A DNA stretch of 64,000 nucleotides from Acetomicrobium sp. S15 = DSM 107314 (GCF_016125955.1 NZ_JADEVE010000073.1:1-64000); one strand, 5' to 3'; shown: positions 25,827 to 35,333, counted from the first letter of the stretch. Notes: generated by a model not told the origin, from the sequence alone. Made by a program: numbers and translations.

Positions 25827-26910
25827 CCTAAGGGCAAAGATGTCATCACTTTTGGAGGCACTCAACAAATGGTTGTGCGGTCCGATTACGGTAATGGAGG
25901 TGTGCGGCACCCATACCGTATCGATCTTCCGGTCTGGGATTAGGACGATGCTTCCTAAGGATGTGCGCTTGCTTTCCGGTCCAGGATGTCCCGTGTGCGT
26001 CACCGACCAGGCGGAGGTGGACGCAATGGTGAGCCTTGCCAAAAAGCCCGGTGTCGTGCTTGCGACATATGGCGACATGGTGCGCGTACCAGGGAGTTGC
26101 GGATCCTTGGCTGAGGCGAGATCTTGTGGTGCTGAAGTGGCGGTGGTGGGTTCTGCCATTCAAGCCTTGGCTTTGGCAGAGTCGATGCAAGACAAAGAGG
26201 TCGTCTTCGCCGGGATAGGGTTTGAGACCACCGCGCCGGCGACTGCGGTGCTGCTTCGCGAGGCTCGCAGAAAGAATGTAAAAAACCTTTCCGTGCTTTC
26301 ACTGCATAAGCTCGTTCCTCCCGTGCTCCGCCTCCTCGCTTCCGACCCGACGCTTGTCATAGACGGCTTTCTTCTACCTGGCCACGTGAGCACCATAATC
26401 GGAACGGCCCCGTACGCGTTTTTGGCGGAAGAGTACGGCAAGGCCTGTGCCGTGGCCGGATTTGAGCCGCTCGACATAATGGCCGGCATAGTCGAGATCG
26501 CGCGCCAAATATGCGGGGGGCGTCCCGCGGTGAGGTGCCTTTATGGCAGAGTCGTGCGCCACGAGGGCAACGTGAAGGCCCAAGAGTTGTTGGGAGAGGT
26601 CTTCCGCCCGGCGTCCGTCAGGTGGCGAGGAATCGGAGTCGTGGAAGCTTCCGGCCTCGTCTTGGCCGATGATTATAGCGACTTCGACGCCTACTCTCGC
26701 TTCGGCATAACTCTGGAAGAGGTGAATCCACCGGCTGGATGTAGGTGCGGCGATGTGCTGGCCGGCAGGATCGCACCTCTGGAATGTCCTCTCTTCGGAG
26801 GGTCTTGCACTCCACAATTTCCCGTGGGACCGTGCATGGTGTCGTCAGAGGGGAGCTGTTCCGCATACTACAAATACAGCTCGAAGGGGGTATCGCCGTG
26901 GGGCGCTTGA
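25810..26910 (+). CDS. hypD: Hydrogenase maturation protein HypD
   Basis: 366 residues. HypD is the iron-sulfur scaffold on which the Fe(CN)2CO group is built. Motifs seen: VMEVCGTHTVSIF, LLSGPGCPVCVTDQ, FAGIGFETTAPATAVLL, and the C-terminal cysteine cluster (PPAGCRCGDV, LECPLFGGSCTP, VGPCMVSSEGSC) that ligates a [4Fe-4S] cluster. The start is TTG with AAGAGGTGA upstream, inside the hypC 3' end; ATG at 25840 is an alternative. It is in operon with hypC and hypE. Confidence 0.96.
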   Translation: MPQVGDLRAKMSSLLEALNKWLCGPITVMEVCGTHTVSIFRSGIRTMLPKDVRLLSGPGCPVCVTDQAEVDAMVSLAKKPGVVLATYGDMVRVPGSCGSLAEARSCGAEVAVVGSAIQALALAESMQDKEVVFAGIGFETTAPATAVLLREARRKNVKNLSVLSLHKLVPPVLRLLASDPTLVIDGFLLPGHVSTIIGTAPYAFLAEEYGKACAVAGFEPLDIMAGIVEIARQICGGRPAVRCLYGRVVRHEGNVKAQELLGEVFRPASVRWRGIGVVEASGLVLADDYSDFDAYSRFGITLEEVNPPAGCRCGDVLAGRIAPLECPLFGGSCTPQFPVGPCMVSSEGSCSAYYKYSSKGVSPWGA

Positions 26911-27887
26911 GCTTGGGACATGGAAGCGGCGGAAGGCTCACGAATGATCTCGTAAAGAAAATAGCCTCAGCGTTCGCTCGCGAGTCCGGCATGCTGGAAT
27001 TCGAAGATTGTGCCCTCCTTCCAGGAGGGTGGGGTGTCACCATAGATGGCTTCACTGTATCGCCACTGTCTTTCCCTGGCGGAGATATAGGCAAGCTCGC
27101 AGTCTGCGGCAGCGCTAACGATCTGGCGGTGCGCGGCGTGCGCCCCCTGTGGCTTGCCATGAGTCTGTTGGCCGAAGAGGGGCTCGACGAGGAAGAACTC
27201 TTCACGTACATGAGGAGCGCTGCGTCCGTGTGCGCTGAGCTTGGCGTGCAACTCGTAGCCGGCGACACGAAGGTCCTGCCCAAGGGTCAGGCAGACCGCC
27301 TCTATATCGCCACCTGCGCCATGGGGAAAAACGAAGCGATATCGCCGTGGGGGATCAAAGAGATCTCTCCCGGCGACACAGTGATAGTAAGTGGCCCCGT
27401 AGGCCGTCACGGAGCGGTCATAGCTTCTTTGCGATATGACATCAAGCTGCGTGAACTCGAGAGCGACTGCGCTCCTCTATGGCCGCTCATAGAGCCATTG
27501 ACGCGCCTCCTTGGCGTGCACGCCGCCAGGGATTGCACGAGAGGGGGACTTGGGACGGTCCTCTGCGAATGGGCCGAAGTGGCCAACGTGGGGATCGAAA
27601 TCGATGAAGAGGCCATTCCAGCGGACGGAGACGTGTCGGCCGTTTCAGATATCCTGGGCTTTGACCCTCTGTATCTTGCCTGCGAGGGGACAGCGGTCTT
27701 CGCCGTGGCTTCGGAATGGACGGAGACGGTCCTTGAGACTATGCGTTCTCACCCTCTCGGGAGATCTGCAGCGGCGATAGGAAAGGTGACAGAGGCTCAC
27801 CCTGGCCTTGTGGGCCTTCGCACCTCAGCGGGCGGTATGCGCGTGGTAGATATGCAGGGGGGTGAACTCCTCCCTCGAATCTGCTGA
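26898..27887 (+). CDS. hypE: Hydrogenase maturation carbamoyl dehydratase HypE
   Basis: 329 residues, beginning at a GTG (26898) that overlaps hypD and has AAGGGGG upstream. The frame is open further upstream, but this start gives the typical LGHGSGGRLTNDLV N-terminus. HypE is a PurM-like ATPase that dehydrates a thiocarbamate on its C-terminal cysteine to the thiocyanate used for the cyanide ligands; the ending LLPRIC supplies that cysteine. Other landmarks are GSANDLAVRG, GDTKVLPKG and DCTRGGLGTVL. HypF, HypA/B and hydrogenase structural genes are not in the window. Confidence 0.96.
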   Translation: MGRLSLGHGSGGRLTNDLVKKIASAFARESGMLEFEDCALLPGGWGVTIDGFTVSPLSFPGGDIGKLAVCGSANDLAVRGVRPLWLAMSLLAEEGLDEEELFTYMRSAASVCAELGVQLVAGDTKVLPKGQADRLYIATCAMGKNEAISPWGIKEISPGDTVIVSGPVGRHGAVIASLRYDIKLRELESDCAPLWPLIEPLTRLLGVHAARDCTRGGLGTVLCEWAEVANVGIEIDEEAIPADGDVSAVSDILGFDPLYLACEGTAVFAVASEWTETVLETMRSHPLGRSAAAIGKVTEAHPGLVGLRTSAGGMRVVDMQGGELLPRIC

Positions 27888-28124
27888 TAAACTGGGCAGA
27901 TCTTCGGTTTAGAAGGCTCGCCAACTTGTTTTTTGATGAGGGACTCTGTAGAGTAGGACGTGAGGGTGAGGGTGAATGAGAGGTTAGTGGAGGCTAAAAA
28001 CACAAAAGACAAAAAATTAGACTCAAAGTCCTGGCCGTTTAACCTGGCTGTTTAAGAGGAAGCTTATTATAAAGATTATTTCACATAGGAGTAATTATAT
28101 GAAGGCGAGTGGGAGGTTGTATTC

Positions 28125-29195
28125 ATGATGAATTATGATCATCATAGACAAAGACTCCCAAAGAGTAAAGCTTATACTATAAATTGGTATAGTTTTCAAA
28201 CTCTATTATTGTTGTTAGGCTTTCTTTGTGTTGTGGCGGCAGGAGTAGTTCTTCGTTCCGCGAGAAGTGTTGTCATGCCTTTGGTGATAGCGTGGTTGTT
28301 CTCGTTTATATTTAAACCGGCGATACACAAATTGGAAGAAAAAAGAATACCCAGAGGTCTTGCTGTATCTTTGCTTCTTACGCTCTTTTTTATTATTTGT
28401 TTATTGGTATTTGCCATACTTTACAGACAATTATTGCCCTTTGTGAATGCGTTTCCGGGCTACTATAGCCGTCTGATAAATATCATAGAAGAGGTTGGCC
28501 AAAGAACGGACTTGCCAACGGACTTTTTGGTGGAACTCAACTTGGGAAGGCGATTGACCTCGTTACTTTTTGCACTCCCTGGCAAAACTATCTCCCTTGT
28601 GAGTAGCTTTTTCCTAATTATCGTGTTTTTGGTTTTCATATTGCTTGGGACGCCAGCCTTCGCTGAAAAACTTAAGCGTGCCTTTTCTACGACGACAGCA
28701 GAGCGAGCCCAACAGATCATTAACGACATATCGCGCCAAATAGGCCGCTATCTGTTTACAACTGTTATTATTAGCGCTTCGACTGGTTTGGCTGTTTGGG
28801 CAGCTTTGGTTGTCATAGGTGTCGATTTTGCCGTTAACTGGGGAGTGCTTGCTTTTATATTGAATTTCATTCCCTATATTGGGTCGTTTCTGGCTTCCAT
28901 CCCACCGATTTTGGTGGCAATCGTGAAGTTTTATCCTGACCTCAAACCTGCAATTACGACGTCCATCACTCTTTTGCTGATACAAGTGAGCATCGGGAAC
29001 TTCCTAGCTCCTAAGGTCGTGGGAGATGCCCTTAATATCAACCCTATTGTGGTCCTGTTGTCATTGCTTTTTTGGGGTTGGCTGTGGGGCGGAGTTGGAG
29101 CTGTATTGGCCGTTCCCATTGCCGTCATTATCAAGATTATTTGTGAAAATATACCTATTCTTCGGCCAATAGCAATTTTCATGGAATCAAGATAA
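28125..29195 (+). CDS. AI-2E family (PerM/YhhQ-type UPF0118) membrane transporter
   Basis: 356 residues with seven to eight membrane helices in the pattern of the AI-2 exporter superfamily: an N-terminal pair of helices ending VIAWLFSFIFKP, a long amphipathic soluble segment (about 115-200) and C-terminal helices with FILNFIPYIGSFLASIPPILVA and GNFLAPKVVGDALNINPIVVLLS. Substrates of the family vary (autoinducer-2, ions); none can be assigned. The coding region is visibly more AT-rich than its neighbours. The start is the first of two ATGs after GGGAGG. The preceding 27888-28124 stretch holds no supported gene. Confidence 0.88.
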   Translation: MMNYDHHRQRLPKSKAYTINWYSFQTLLLLLGFLCVVAAGVVLRSARSVVMPLVIAWLFSFIFKPAIHKLEEKRIPRGLAVSLLLTLFFIICLLVFAILYRQLLPFVNAFPGYYSRLINIIEEVGQRTDLPTDFLVELNLGRRLTSLLFALPGKTISLVSSFFLIIVFLVFILLGTPAFAEKLKRAFSTTTAERAQQIINDISRQIGRYLFTTVIISASTGLAVWAALVVIGVDFAVNWGVLAFILNFIPYIGSFLASIPPILVAIVKFYPDLKPAITTSITLLLIQVSIGNFLAPKVVGDALNINPIVVLLSLLFWGWLWGGVGAVLAVPIAVIIKIICENIPILRPIAIFMESR

Positions 29196-29223
29196 CGGAA
29201 TTGCCATGGTTTATTGGACGCTT

Positions 29224-29379
29224 TTAAGCTTGGTCTTTAGGCTGCTTTTGCTCTTTATGTTCACTAAACCACTTCCGTTCAAATTCATCTGGACTTAAGC
29301 GCTTGAGCGTTGAACGTCGCCTACCTCCTATACAATTTGCCCTGAAGTATTTGAAAATGGCGTTTTGAGGCCTCTTCAT
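29224..29379 (-). pseudogene. Remnant of an IS3-family transposase (OrfB C-terminus)
   Basis: A 52-codon open stretch on the minus strand ends in TAA (29226-29224). It encodes AIFKYFRANCIGGRRRSTLK followed by RLSPDEFERKWFSEHKEQ. This matches the end of IS3-family OrfB proteins, where a helix of the type A-I-F-x-Y is followed by R-R-R-x-S-x-L and L-S-P-x-E-F-E. Nothing of the DDE catalytic core is recognisable upstream, so only the tail survives. It shows past insertion and decay in the 29.2-29.7 kb gap. Confidence 0.65.
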
Positions 29380-29667
29380 GTTGGTTAATTATTCATGCTC
29401 GAAGTGACCCGCGTCTGAGAAAAGCCGGAGAGCAGTGTCTGGATTACAAGGTCTTCCTGTTGTTACCCCTGGAACAGGTAGCTCAACAGAGGAACGAAAA
29501 AGATTGCAACCTAAGAGAAATGGCTCAATTTAAATGAGCACGCGGCTCGGTTTTAGGTGAACATATAGCTCTCGGCTTTATATTGACATTCACAGTATGA
29601 TATGAGAATGTCGAAAAGCGGCATAGAAAGATGCTTTTCTATTGCCGGTGGGTTTGAAGTTAAAATA
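29380..29667. other. Gene-poor intergenic stretch beside the transposase remnant
   Basis: No gene that I can name. A plus-strand open stretch at about 29401-29537 encodes DPRLRKAGEQCLDYKVF and QQRNEKDCNLREMAQFK, which looks protein-like but has no start and no recognisable family. It may be another decayed gene fragment. A TTGACA hexamer at 29583-29588 lacks a good -10 element at normal spacing. Confidence 0.3.
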
Positions 29668-29703
29668 TTGGCAATTCCATACACCTGTGATATAAGATAT
29701 AAT
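29668..29703 (+). promoter_or_regulatory. Putative promoter(s) of the NSS symporter gene
   Basis: Two overlapping options: TTGGCA (29668-29673) with TATAAG (29691-29696) at 17 bases, or TTCCAT (29675-29680) with TATAAT (29698-29703) at 17 bases. Both lie about 50-60 bases upstream of the start. Confidence 0.5.
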
Positions 29704-29755
29704 CACTGCTTATGGTATTTGATATGTGTCTTTTATATCAAGGAGGTGGATGAGG

Positions 29756-31117
29756 GTGGTAGAGAGGGAAAGTTTAGCGACGCGTCTCGGTTTTATTTTA
29801 GTCTCTGCGGGTTGCGCCATAGGGCTTGGGAACGTCTGGCGCTTCCCCTTTATCACAGGTCGTTATGGAGGGGCTGCTTTTGTCATCATGTATCTGGTCT
29901 TTCTCGCCATATTGGGTTTCCCCGTGATGGTGGCGGAGTTTGCCATGGGCAGGGCCAGCAGACGGAACCTGGCAGGGGCCATGCTCGCTTTGGAACCGAA
30001 GGGGACGAAATGGCACATCTACGGCTATATCGGCGTATTGGGGAACTTAATCCTTATGATGTTTTATACTGTGGTATCGGGTTGGTTTTTCGCCTACTTC
30101 TTCCGTATAGCGATGGGTAGATTTGTGGGTTTAACGCCCGATCAGGTAGGAGCAACCTTTGGCGCGTTTTTAGGCAACACGACGGAGCTCATCGTTTGGA
30201 CGATCGTTGTAATAGCTCTTGGCTATGGCATATGTGCTATAGGTTTGAGGGCCGGCGTGGAGCGGGCAGCGAAGTTTTTGATGACCGGGCTTTTCTTATT
30301 GATGATAGTTCTTGTCGTGAGGGCAATCGCTCTACCCGGCGCTGGGAAGGGTTTGGCCTTTTACCTGAAGCCGGATTTCAGCAAATTCACCTGGGAGGCG
30401 GCGTATGCTGCTATGGGCCAGGCATTTTTCACGCTGAGTTTAGGCATAGGCAGCATGCTCATCTTTGGCAGCTATATCGGCAGGGAGCGGTCACTCGCGG
30501 GGGAATCCGTTTATGTCATACTCATTGACACGACCGTGGCGCTCTTAGCTGGTTTCATCATATTTCCCACCTGCTTCGCCTTCGGCGTCGATCCGGGCGC
30601 AGGGCCGGGCCTGATATTCGTGTCGCTGCCCAACATATTTAACGCTATGGCCGGCGGTCGCTTTTGGGGTTCACTCTTCTTTCTCTTCATGATATTTGCC
30701 ACCATGACGACGGTCATCGCAGTCTTTGAACACCTCGTGGCCTTCATCATGGACGAATGGCGTTGGAGCAGGGGGAAGGCTTGCCTGGCGTTGAGCATCA
30801 TAACCTTCATAGCTGCCCTTCCTTGTGCCTTGGGCTTTGGTCCATGGAGCGGCTTTGCCCCCTTGGGCCCCGGCACTGTAGTCCTGGACCTGGAGGATTT
30901 CATCGTGAGCTCCAATCTGTTGCCTATAGGCTCGCTCTTGTTCGTCATATTTTGCACGGCGAGATATGGCTGGGGTTGGGACAACTTCATTAAGGAAGCG
31001 AACGCCGGCTCCGGCATGAAGTTTCCGATGTGGCTTCGCGGTTACATGACTTACGTTTTGCCCATAGTGATATTAGTGCTGTTGATTATGGGCTACATAG
31101 ATTTCTTCTCCAAATAG
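29756..31117 (+). CDS. Sodium-dependent transporter, NSS/SNF family
   Basis: About 453 residues with 11-12 membrane helices. The first helix carries the sodium/substrate-binding signature SAGCAIGLGNVWRFPFITGR and GGAAFVIMYLVF, characteristic of LeuT-fold neurotransmitter:sodium symporters. Prokaryotic members take up amino acids such as leucine, tryptophan, tyrosine or alanine with Na+. The start is uncertain: GTG 29756 has AGGAGG at optimal spacing, while ATG 29750 lies only three bases after it. It is a single gene between the transposase remnant and the liv operon, and fits an amino-acid-consuming lifestyle. Confidence 0.92.
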   Translation: MVERESLATRLGFILVSAGCAIGLGNVWRFPFITGRYGGAAFVIMYLVFLAILGFPVMVAEFAMGRASRRNLAGAMLALEPKGTKWHIYGYIGVLGNLILMMFYTVVSGWFFAYFFRIAMGRFVGLTPDQVGATFGAFLGNTTELIVWTIVVIALGYGICAIGLRAGVERAAKFLMTGLFLLMIVLVVRAIALPGAGKGLAFYLKPDFSKFTWEAAYAAMGQAFFTLSLGIGSMLIFGSYIGRERSLAGESVYVILIDTTVALLAGFIIFPTCFAFGVDPGAGPGLIFVSLPNIFNAMAGGRFWGSLFFLFMIFATMTTVIAVFEHLVAFIMDEWRWSRGKACLALSIITFIAALPCALGFGPWSGFAPLGPGTVVLDLEDFIVSSNLLPIGSLLFVIFCTARYGWGWDNFIKEANAGSGMKFPMWLRGYMTYVLPIVILVLLIMGYIDFFSK

Positions 31118-31152
31118 TGCGGTTTACTTATTAGAGTGTTGCCTTGAACTGC

Positions 31153-31181
31153 TTGACTTTCTTTGCGGTGGGCGTTATATA
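31153..31181 (+). promoter_or_regulatory. Putative promoter of the liv-grd operon
   Basis: TTGACT (31153-31158), 17 bases, TATATA (31176-31181; TATACT two bases later is an alternative). A leader of about 110 bases precedes the livK ATG at 31300. Confidence 0.6.
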
Positions 31182-31299
31182 CTCTCGTTTAAGAGAAATG
31201 CGTAAGGTAACATACATGAGTGAGGGGGTGGGAGACGGCGAAAAAATAGGTTAGAATATTGTCAAATGAGACCAATACGCAAAGGGGGTTTGAGAAGAG

Positions 31300-32433
31300 A
31301 TGAAAAGGATGATAGGTGTACTCATCTGCGCGGCGTTTCTATTGTGTGGTGGAGGATTTGCGCTGGCGGCAGATCAGGAGCCGATAGTCATCGGTTTCAA
31401 CTTGGAGATGACCGGGCAGGTAGCGGCTTACGGCCAGGCCGCGTGGGAGGGTGCCAACCTCATCAAGGATATCGTAAAGCCCGAAGTCCTCGGCAGGCCT
31501 GTTGTATTCAGGCTTCTGGATAACAAGTCGGATCGGGTAGAGGCCGCAAATGCTGCAGCCAGGCTCATCGAACACGATAAGGCTGTAGCCATCATCGGCA
31601 CTACGATAAGCGGCAACATGCTCGCTGCTGGTGAGGTCTGCGAAAAGAACAAGGTTCCCATCATCGGACCTACCACTACAAATCCGCTGACCACGCAGGG
31701 CAAAAAATATGTCTTTAGAGCTTGTTTCATCGACCCCTTCCAGGCCAGGATTGCTGCGACCTATTGCTATCGCGATTTGGGAGCTAAGACTGCTGCGATC
31801 CTCTCCGATATATCGAACGACTACTGCGTGGCGCTGGGCAAGTTCTTCCAGGAGCAATTCGAGGCCCTCGGCGGCAAGGTCGTATCAGTGACCTATTGCA
31901 AGGCAGGCGACCAAGACTACAGTGCACAACTGACCGAGATCAAGTCCAAGAACCCTGATGTCATTTATATACCTAATTATTATACAGAGGCTGCTCTTGC
32001 CATACGCCAGGCGAGAGACCTCGGCATTACTCAGCCTGTCTTCGGTGCCGATGGCATTGCTACCGAGGAGTTCCTTGCGATCGGCGGCTCGGCTGTTGAG
32101 GGCGTCCAGCACACCACCTTCTGGCATGAGAAGGCTGCGGTGACCGAGATAGGCAAGAAGTATGTTGAGCTTTACAAGCAGAAGTTCGGCCAGGATAAGG
32201 AAGTCAACGTCTTCGGCGCCCTTGCTGCCGATTGCTACCTCATAGTGATGGACGCCATTAGAAGGGCCGGCAGCGCCGATCCTACCGCCGTAGCTCAGGC
32301 TATAGAGGATACGGAAAACCTCGAGGTCGTAACCGGGCCGGTAACGATTGAAAATGGCGACGCCATAAAACCCGTGGTCTTCCGAGTGGTCAAAAACGGC
32401 AGGTGGGAGTACAGCTCCATCGTATACCCGTAA
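31300..32433 (+). CDS. livK: Branched-chain-amino-acid-type ABC transporter substrate-binding protein
   Basis: 377 residues with a signal peptide (residues 1-23, ending ALAA) and a type I periplasmic-binding (Peripla_BP_6) fold: IVIGFNLEMTGQVAAYGQAA, VAAIIGTTISGNMLAAGEV-type ligand-loop segment, then PNYYTEAALAIRQARDLG and VFGADGIATEEFLAIGG. LivK-like proteins bind branched-chain or other amino acids, amides and related ligands; specificity is not predictable here. It is first gene of an operon with livH, livM::livG, livF, grdA and grdC, which makes amino-acid or betaine-type substrates plausible. The inverted repeat after it may keep receptor expression above that of the permease genes. Confidence 0.93.
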   Translation: MKRMIGVLICAAFLLCGGGFALAADQEPIVIGFNLEMTGQVAAYGQAAWEGANLIKDIVKPEVLGRPVVFRLLDNKSDRVEAANAAARLIEHDKAVAIIGTTISGNMLAAGEVCEKNKVPIIGPTTTNPLTTQGKKYVFRACFIDPFQARIAATYCYRDLGAKTAAILSDISNDYCVALGKFFQEQFEALGGKVVSVTYCKAGDQDYSAQLTEIKSKNPDVIYIPNYYTEAALAIRQARDLGITQPVFGADGIATEEFLAIGGSAVEGVQHTTFWHEKAAVTEIGKKYVELYKQKFGQDKEVNVFGALAADCYLIVMDAIRRAGSADPTAVAQAIEDTENLEVVTGPVTIENGDAIKPVVFRVVKNGRWEYSSIVYP

Positions 32434-32470
32434 ACTCATCTTTTTTCAAGGGAGCTTTGGCTTGGAGATG

Positions 32471-32508
32471 GGGCAAGGAGGGCTGGGGGTTACTCCTTGC
32501 CCTTTGTT
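32471..32508 (+). terminator. Attenuator-like hairpin between livK and livH
   Basis: GGGCAAGGAG (32471-32480) and CTCCTTGCCC (32493-32502) form a perfect 10-bp stem with a 12-base loop, followed by TTTGTTGATT. A partial terminator here would raise binding-protein levels relative to downstream genes. Confidence 0.6.
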
Positions 32509-32536
32509 GATTATCTTAGGAAGAAGGTGAACGTGA

Positions 32537-33430
32537 GTGAACTTGGAGGCCCTCATACAACAACTTATGAATGGCCTGTCGTTGGGTAGTCTTTATGCGC
32601 TTATCGCCATAGGATATACGATGGTGTATGGCATACTTCGGCTGATAAATTTTGCCCATGGCGATATATTTATGGTAGGAGCTTATTGCGCATTCTTTTT
32701 TGTGGCGATTTTTCGCCTTCCATGGTTTTTGTCTGCCCTTCTGGCCATAGGGCTCACTGCGCTGGTCGGCATGTCCGTCGAGAGGATAGCCTACCGCCCG
32801 GTGAGAAATGCTCCGAGGATTTCTGCTCTAATAACAGCTCTCGGCGTGTCGTTTTTTATAGAGAACCTGGGCCTCGTAACCGTCGGCGCTCGTCCAAAGG
32901 CCTTCGCGAGGCCGGAAATCATGGCGAAAGTCGTAAAGATAGGGCCTGCCGCCGTTTCTGCTGTCTCGATATGGGTGCCCATATTGAGCGTACTCCTTCT
33001 TTTGGCTTTGATGTATGTGGTCTATCGGACCAAGGCCGGCATGGCAATGAGGGCTGTATCCACCGACATCGAGACCACTCGCCTAATGGGGGCGGATGTG
33101 GACAGGATAATCTCTTTTACTTTTGCTTTAGGGTCTGCCTTGGCTGCAGCCGGAGGGATAATGTGGGCGTGCAAATATCCTCAAATAAACCCTCTAATGG
33201 GCATCTACCCTGGGTGGAAGGCCTTCACCGCTGCGGTGGTCGGCGGCATAGGCAACATAACCGGAGCCATGTTGGGAGGACTGTTGATCGGCATGGTTGA
33301 GATAATGACCGTAGCATTTTTCCCAGGCCTTTCGGGTTACCGTGACGGCATAATCTTCACGCTCCTTTTGGTGTTTTTGCTCGTCAAGCCCACGGGCATC
33401 CTTGGCGAATCCTTGAAGGAAAAGGTGTAA
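32537..33430 (+). CDS. livH: Branched-chain-amino-acid-type ABC transporter permease LivH
   Basis: 297 residues and about eight membrane helices. LivH features: QQLMNGLSLGSLYALIAIGY and GILRLINFAHGDIFMVGAY at the N-terminus, then the cytoplasmic coupling loop with AMRAVSTDIETTRLMGADVD near residue 180 (an EAA-like loop) and the FTAAVVGGIGNITGAMLGG region. The start is GTG at 32537. It forms the membrane channel together with the LivM part of the next gene, whose start is only four bases away. Confidence 0.93.
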   Translation: MNLEALIQQLMNGLSLGSLYALIAIGYTMVYGILRLINFAHGDIFMVGAYCAFFFVAIFRLPWFLSALLAIGLTALVGMSVERIAYRPVRNAPRISALITALGVSFFIENLGLVTVGARPKAFARPEIMAKVVKIGPAAVSAVSIWVPILSVLLLLALMYVVYRTKAGMAMRAVSTDIETTRLMGADVDRIISFTFALGSALAAAGGIMWACKYPQINPLMGIYPGWKAFTAAVVGGIGNITGAMLGGLLIGMVEIMTVAFFPGLSGYRDGIIFTLLLVFLLVKPTGILGESLKEKV

Positions 33431-33434
33431 CGGC

Positions 33435-35333
33435 ATGGAGAACAGACGATTGTCAAACCTGCTCACGGCCGTGTCGGTGGGAGTGCTCTTCGTATTTTTG
33501 TGGTGGGCCAATAATAATCTCGACCAGTTTACGTTGAGGGTCATGCGCACTGGTGCTGTTTATATAGTAGCTGCGGTGGCATATAATTTGGTTAACGGAA
33601 TAACTGGACAATTTTCGCTGGGGCCAAACGGTTTCATGGCCATAGGCGGGTATGCCATGGCACTTTTAATGCTTCCGCTGGAACAGAAGAAATTCGTCTG
33701 GTTTTTGGAGCCTCAAATGTGGCCCTTCAACTCCTTTTCCCTCTCCGGGGAATTCTTCATTGTGGCGCTCATCGTGGGTGGCCTCTTAGGTGCCTTAGGT
33801 GCGTTAACAGTGGGCATACCTTCGTTCCAGTTGCGCGGCGATTATTTGGCCATAGCCACGTTCGGCTTCGGCGAGATCATATTTGTCTTGGCCAACAACC
33901 TCATCCCCTTTACCAACGGTCCCCTGGGGATAAAGGGGATACCGGAGTATGCCAATATATATTGGTGCTTCGGTTCCGCCGTGGTGGCTACCCTCTTTGT
34001 AAAGAACTTGGTCAATTCAAGCTATGGAAGGGCAATGAAAGGCATAAGAGAGGATGAAATAGCCGCTGAAGCTATGGGCGTGGACATCTTTCGCACGAAG
34101 ATGCAAGCTTTCCTCGTGAGCGGTTTCTTCGCCGCTGTGGCCGGCGGCCTCCTCGGGGCTCTGGTCACTACGGTTTCTCCCAGCCTCTTCACTTTTATGA
34201 TGACTTTTAACCTCCTAATAATCATAGTCCTTGGAGGATTGGGCAGTATAACCGGTTCGGTGATAACCGCTTTCGGTTTTGCCGTGGCGATGGAACTGCT
34301 GCGAGTTATGGAGGCCCCGATAAACATCGGCCCGATCCACCTGCCTGGCATAGCCGGTATGCGGATGGTCATCTTTTCCATTCTCCTCATAGTGCTCATG
34401 ATCTTCTGGAGGCGGGGTCTTTTTGGCCAATGGGATTTTTCGTGGAATTGGCTGCTCTCTAAGATTGGCATAACGTCAAAGGCTGCAGAGGCTATTTCGC
34501 CAGTCGAACAGAGTGGTTCGTCGGGGTCAACTGTCACTTCCGTTGGAGCGGAGATCCACGAGGATGGAGTGTTAATGAGCCTTCAAAATCTCACAATACG
34601 CTTCGGCGGCTTGGTGGCCGTGAGCGATTTTTCCTTGGATATCAAAAAAGGCGAGATAGTGGGGCTAATAGGCCCGAACGGGGCTGGCAAGACGACCATA
34701 TTCAACATGATAACTGGCCAGTATACTCCGGATTCTGGGCGCATATTCTTTGATGGCAGTGATATAACCGGATGGCGTCCGAATCTCATCGCCAAAGTGG
34801 GGATAGCGCGCACCTTCCAGAACATTCGCCTCTTTGGAGAACTGTCCGTGTTGGACAACGTCCTGGTCTCAGAGCACTTAGGGATCAAATCCTCCCTATT
34901 GACTGCCGCCCTCGGGCTTCCCAAGTATCTCTCTGAGGAAAAGGAAGCGAGATCGCGGGCCATGGCGCTTTTGAGGCTGGTCGGCTTGGCGGATCTTTAC
35001 GATGTACAGGCAGGGGCGCTGCCTTACGGTCAGCAGAGGCAGCTGGAGATCGCCAGGGCCTTGGCTACCCATCCGAAGCTGCTGCTCTTGGACGAGCCTG
35101 CTGCAGGCATGAACCCGGAGGAAACCAAGAGGCTCATGGCCTTCATACGAGAGTTGCGCGATCGATTTTCCTTGACTATCTTCCTGATCGAACATCATAT
35201 GGAAGTGGTGATGGGCATATGCGAGCGGATAAGAGTCCTGGATTATGGCGTATCGATCGCGGAGGGCACACCTAAAGAAATACAGACCAATCCGCGGGTC
35301 ATCGCGGCTTACTTGGGGGAGGAAGAGGGATGA
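33435..35333 (+). CDS. Fused permease-ATPase of a branched-chain-type ABC transporter (LivM-LivG fusion)
   Basis: 632 residues. Residues 1 to about 350 are a LivM permease ([37 protein letters not shown], coupling loop [17 protein letters not shown]). A Ser/Gly/Glu-rich linker (about 350-380) follows, and residues 381-632 are a complete LivG ATPase: Walker [10 protein letters not shown] at 413-421, [16 protein letters not shown] signature, [13 protein letters not shown] Walker B and the IEHHMEVVM switch. These are separate genes in most bacteria, including the second set at 61.8-64 kb in this window. An internal ATG at 34575 with GGAG five bases upstream could also give free LivG. No frameshift is needed. 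Confidence 0.93.
   Translation: MENRRLSNLLTAVSVGVLFVFLWWANNNLDQFTLRVMRTGAVYIVAAVAYNLVNGITGQFSLGPNGFMAIGGYAMALLMLPLEQKKFVWFLEPQMWPFNSFSLSGEFFIVALIVGGLLGALGALTVGIPSFQLRGDYLAIATFGFGEIIFVLANNLIPFTNGPLGIKGIPEYANIYWCFGSAVVATLFVKNLVNSSYGRAMKGIREDEIAAEAMGVDIFRTKMQAFLVSGFFAAVAGGLLGALVTTVSPSLFTFMMTFNLLIIIVLGGLGSITGSVITAFGFAVAMELLRVMEAPINIGPIHLPGIAGMRMVIFSILLIVLMIFWRRGLFGQWDFSWNWLLSKIGITSKAAEAISPVEQSGSSGSTVTSVGAEIHEDGVLMSLQNLTIRFGGLVAVSDFSLDIKKGEIVGLIGPNGAGKTTIFNMITGQYTPDSGRIFFDGSDITGWRPNLIAKVGIARTFQNIRLFGELSVLDNVLVSEHLGIKSSLLTAALGLPKYLSEEKEARSRAMALLRLVGLADLYDVQAGALPYGQQRQLEIARALATHPKLLLLDEPAAGMNPEETKRLMAFIRELRDRFSLTIFLIEHHMEVVMGICERIRVLDYGVSIAEGTPKEIQTNPRVIAAYLGEEEG

Noticed and set aside
27950-27990. 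Short GTGAGG tandem repeat before the AI-2E-type gene
   Set aside because: Only two to three imperfect copies; too short to call a repeat element.
34530-34580. Assembly frameshift or missed stop joining livM and livG
   Set aside because: The linker is a continuous open frame with ordinary codon use; nothing local suggests an indel. Kept as a fusion.
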